Shown: in pieces, positions 61,737 to 64,000 of the stretch
How positions within the stretch are numbered: position 1 is the first letter of the stretch
Layout: the number at the start of each line of letters is the position of its first letter
NCBI GenBank assembly: GCA_933228675.1
Contig: OW121744.1
Location: forward strand, 117,947,600 to 118,011,599
Direction of reading: 5' to 3'
Length of the DNA: 64,000 bases
Origin: Stomorhina lunata
Taxonomy: Eukaryota > Arthropoda > Insecta > Diptera > Rhiniidae
The notes under the pieces: model-generated
What the model was told of the DNA's origin: nothing
What the model saw: the letters and a program-made list of their open reading frames with translations, nothing else
Database searches by the model: none
Translations under genes and position numbers: made by a program

Positions 61737-62786
61737 ATGTTTTATAATATTTTAAATAAACTTTATAATATTTTTTACAAAATTATTATCAATATTATTT
61801 ATTGGTATTCTCTTATATTGGGCATAACACCCGGTTTGTTTAAAAAAGATAATCTCATCTTCGAAGTTACAAAGTCATATCTTATCTACAGTTTCTTTAT
61901 ACAAGTAATTTTTTTGGTCGTAACTCCTTTAACATTGCCTTTTATACAGCAAAAGGATAACCATATAATTCATACGCCGATTTTAGAATGGACCTATTTG
62001 GTGGGTAAATTTGCAAGAATTATAACAATTGTTATAATCGTGGCTGGAACATGGCAAGAAAGACAACATTTTATATGTTTATGGGATATCTATAAAAGTT
62101 TTAGAACTAAATATCGAGATTTCCAACGTCATTTCCAATTAATCATTAAAGATGATTTTAATGTGGAAAAAGAATCTATAAAAAAGATATTGGTATATAA
62201 ATTCTTTTCCATACACCTACACGCCTTCACCATTAGCTGGATGCATATTAAAATCCAAGAAAATCCCAGCAATCGTTATTTTTTAATGATTATTTTAAAT
62301 ACCCTTCAGGGTTTATATCAGCTCGTGGCTAATCTACAATTTGCTTTGGTTCTATGTCAACTGAGTTTACATTTTTCCTATATAAATCAGTCTTTACTAA
62401 CCCTACAACGCTATAGAATTGCTTCCTCTAAGGACTTACTCAAGTATTATTTGATATTCTACGAAATGCATTGGGATTGCTTGAAAATAGCGCGAATAGT
62501 TTGGAAATCTAGTGCCTTAGTTACATGTTTTATGATTGGTAAAATTTTTACCACCAATGTCATTCTTCTGTATTATGCGGTTTTGGTGATCTTGGGAAAT
62601 TTACCTTCTAATGTTACGCTTAATTTTATTGGCATTGTGTGTATATTAAACTTTTATTGGGATACATATTTGACTATCGCAGCCATAGATTTGGCTTTGG
62701 TTTCCGCAAATCGTGCGGGAAGTATAATTCAAGAAATTTGTTTGGAATTCGATCGTGAAGATAATGAAAAAAAATTTATGCTAATG
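61737..62786 (+). CDS. Gustatory-receptor-like exon, unit 6
   Basis: Open exon of 350 codons ending at ATG|GTGAGT (62786/62787), phase 0; start in AGTGAGCAATGTT. Landmarks: SLILGITPGLFKK, HTPILEWTYLVGKFARI, IHLHAFTISWMHIKI, LQGLYQLVANLQF, HFSYINQSLLTLQ, KYYLIFYEMHWDCLK, FTTNVILLYYAVLV, LNFYWDTYL, LVSANRAGSIIQEICLEF. The otherwise near-invariant GTW near the end is EIC, and the last codon is Met where the others have Val. The frame is intact, so these are substitutions rather than decay. Past the donor only two sense codons follow before a stop. No last exon follows. Confidence 0.9.
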
Positions 62787-63639
62787 GTGAGTGTTTGAAA
62801 ATATCTTAATATTTGTTTTTTTTTTTTAATATAAGCCAGTTTCAGTAGAATATTAGCAAAGACACTTAAAATTTTTTACATACTTGACATTCTTATGCTA
62901 AAAAAATCATTAGAGGTAACTTTTAACACCCTTCATCACTGGAATATAATATATACTAAGTAGCAATAGCTTTTTATACCCTTCACCCCTAAGGTGGAAA
63001 AGATATATTGGGTTTGTGCTGATGTTTGTAATGCATATTATACCGATCGACTCAGAATCACTGCTTGAGTTGATTTAACGATGCCCATTTGGCTGGCTAG
63101 GCGTATATAAATGTAAGCTTGTTAGCTAAGTACATGTCGTAACGTCAAAGATAGAATAAAACTTAGCACAGACTTATATTTTGGTCCAGTGATGATCCCT
63201 ACACCAAAAACAAATTGCTTTTTCCATAGGAATACCTTGCCGGAATACAGTTTCTGGCAAATTACAGTCGCAAATTTAATTGTATTTTAGTAATAGTAAA
63301 CAAACATGATGCCCATAGTAACCTAAATCTGTGTACCTTACTTGTCTATACCTCCCATATAAGTCAAAAGTCTTTTAAATTCCCAGAAAAGCACAAAAAC
63401 GTTTATAAATCTAAAAATAATTGCATTTTATCACTAAAACTTTGCAGAGATAAATATATTTTGTAAATATTAACCAATAACCTAAATTTGGTATGAATCG
63501 GCCCACAATTGACTCTAGCTTCCATATCAGTTCCTCAGCCGGAAATGACATAAATCTACTAAAACCTTGAAATCTTTCCACATTAAAATCTCTGTAAGGG
63601 TCATTTGTTAATAGATTGTATAAAACATTTGTGTTGAAT
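62787..63639 (+). other. Spacer with transposon relic between unit 6 and the unit 7 remnant
   Basis: Mostly the inverted dispersed repeat at 62972-63600. No receptor last exon. Confidence 0.7.
62972..63600 (-). mobile_element. Dispersed non-coding fly repeat, copy 3 (inverted)
   Basis: Read on the minus strand it shows the same blocks as copy 1: GGGCATCGTTAAATC, AGTGATTCTGAGTCGATCGG, ACAAACATCAGCACAAACCC and the closing AGGGGTGAAGGGTATAAAAA. It lies directly before the surviving end of receptor unit 7 and occupies the place of the missing part. Confidence 0.7.
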
Positions 63640-63765
63640 ACATTTTTTTTAATAATTGAAATCATTGATTGTACCTTGGCTTCCGCTTATAGTACGGAAA
63701 GTATTATTAGAGGTACATGGCTAAGATTTCAGCAGAAAGAGAATGTAAAGCAAGTAATGAGTGTG
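63640..63765 (+). pseudogene. Gustatory-receptor-like unit 7, C-terminal remnant with intact donor
   Basis: About 42 codons align to the last part of the other units: FFLIIEIIDCTLASAYSTES, then IIRGTWLRF, then a short stretch to the donor GTG|GTAAGT at 63765/63766 (phase 0). The helices before it are absent, and a dispersed repeat lies immediately upstream. The remaining frame and donor are undamaged, so the loss may be fairly recent. It cannot make a receptor by itself. Confidence 0.8.
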
Positions 63766-63927
63766 GTAAGTTTTTATTAAAAAAAACATGAGTCTTCATA
63801 AACTAATTAACAAATTCAAACACAAGATAATGTTGACATAGTTAAAACATTAAGATCTTATCTATAATAGTACCTGCACATGCCGTTCATATTTTTTTAG
63901 CCTTTAGTATCGAAATGACTCTAGACA
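63766..63927 (+). other. Spacer before unit 8
   Basis: Short AT-rich spacer. TTAGTATCGAAATGACT near 63904 resembles the leader of unit 2 (TTAGTGTCGAAATACTT). Confidence 0.5.
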
Positions 63928-64000
63928 ATGTCAGAACGTTTAGTTATAATTCTCTACAATTATATTATAAAAATAACATATATTTATTCCCTATTATTGG
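63928..64000 (+). CDS. Gustatory-receptor-like exon, unit 8 (5' end, cut by window edge)
   Basis: ATG at 63928 in AGACAATGTCAG opens a frame to the window edge. It encodes MSERLVIILYNYIIKI, then TYIYSLLLG. This matches the N-termini of the other units (hydrophobic start, then YSLILG). It shows that the tandem array continues to the right. Confidence 0.8.
   Translation, partial: MSERLVIILYNYIIKITYIYSLLL

Noticed and set aside
1..64000. tRNA, rRNA, CRISPR arrays and bacterial-type operons
   Set aside because: No tRNA-like B-box, rRNA-like conserved blocks, or repeat-spacer arrays were seen by eye. The tandem repeats here have no unique spacers. A tRNA scan could not be run.

Overview
The window looks like nuclear DNA of a higher (calyptrate-type) fly. 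It is strongly AT-rich, its genes have GT-AG introns, exons are small islands in kilobase-long introns full of satellites and transposon relics, and the only recognisable protein families are animal ones: CUB/LDLa membrane proteins and insect gustatory receptors. I see no bacterial-style operons, CRISPR arrays, rRNA or tRNA.

Region 1 (about 1-46,000, + strand) holds the 3' part of one large gene. Seven coding exons (14591-14814, 16611-16754, 24341-24447, 25168-25341, 34052-34206, 35759-36038, 43360-44929) join in frame with consensus splice sites. They give about 883 residues of a type I membrane protein: about five CUB-like modules, one degenerate LDL-receptor class A module, one transmembrane helix and a very short tail. 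The first exon seen begins inside a codon, so the signal peptide and 5' end lie further upstream. Its introns carry tandem arrays (10-, 11- and 31-bp units), palindromic repeat fields, MITEs and relics of a dispersed fly repeat.

Region 2 (46,000-48,800) is non-coding and repetitive.

Region 3 (48,820-64,000, + strand) is a tandem array of gustatory-receptor-like units. Six are intact, one is a C-terminal remnant cut by a transposon relic, and one begins at the right edge. Each intact unit is a single open exon of 345-351 codons that stops at a phase-0 splice donor in the same place of the alignment (usually GTG|GTAAGT). None is followed by the short last exon that should carry the seventh helix and the TYhhhhhQF signature. 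The simplest reading is one complex locus in which many alternative first exons splice to shared 3' exons right of the window, as in Drosophila Gr39a and Gr28b. This is the most interesting biology here.

A second theme is structural. At least five arrays (23.5, 40.5, 47.5, 54-55 and 60-61 kb) have units of about 30-31 bp sharing the palindrome TTTTCTATAGAAAA (or a close variant), mostly next to a second palindrome. Three further fields (8, 11-12 and 46.5 kb) are woven from TAGACTATAGTCTA-type palindromes with the same CTATAG core. Several MITEs with clear inverted termini are also present.
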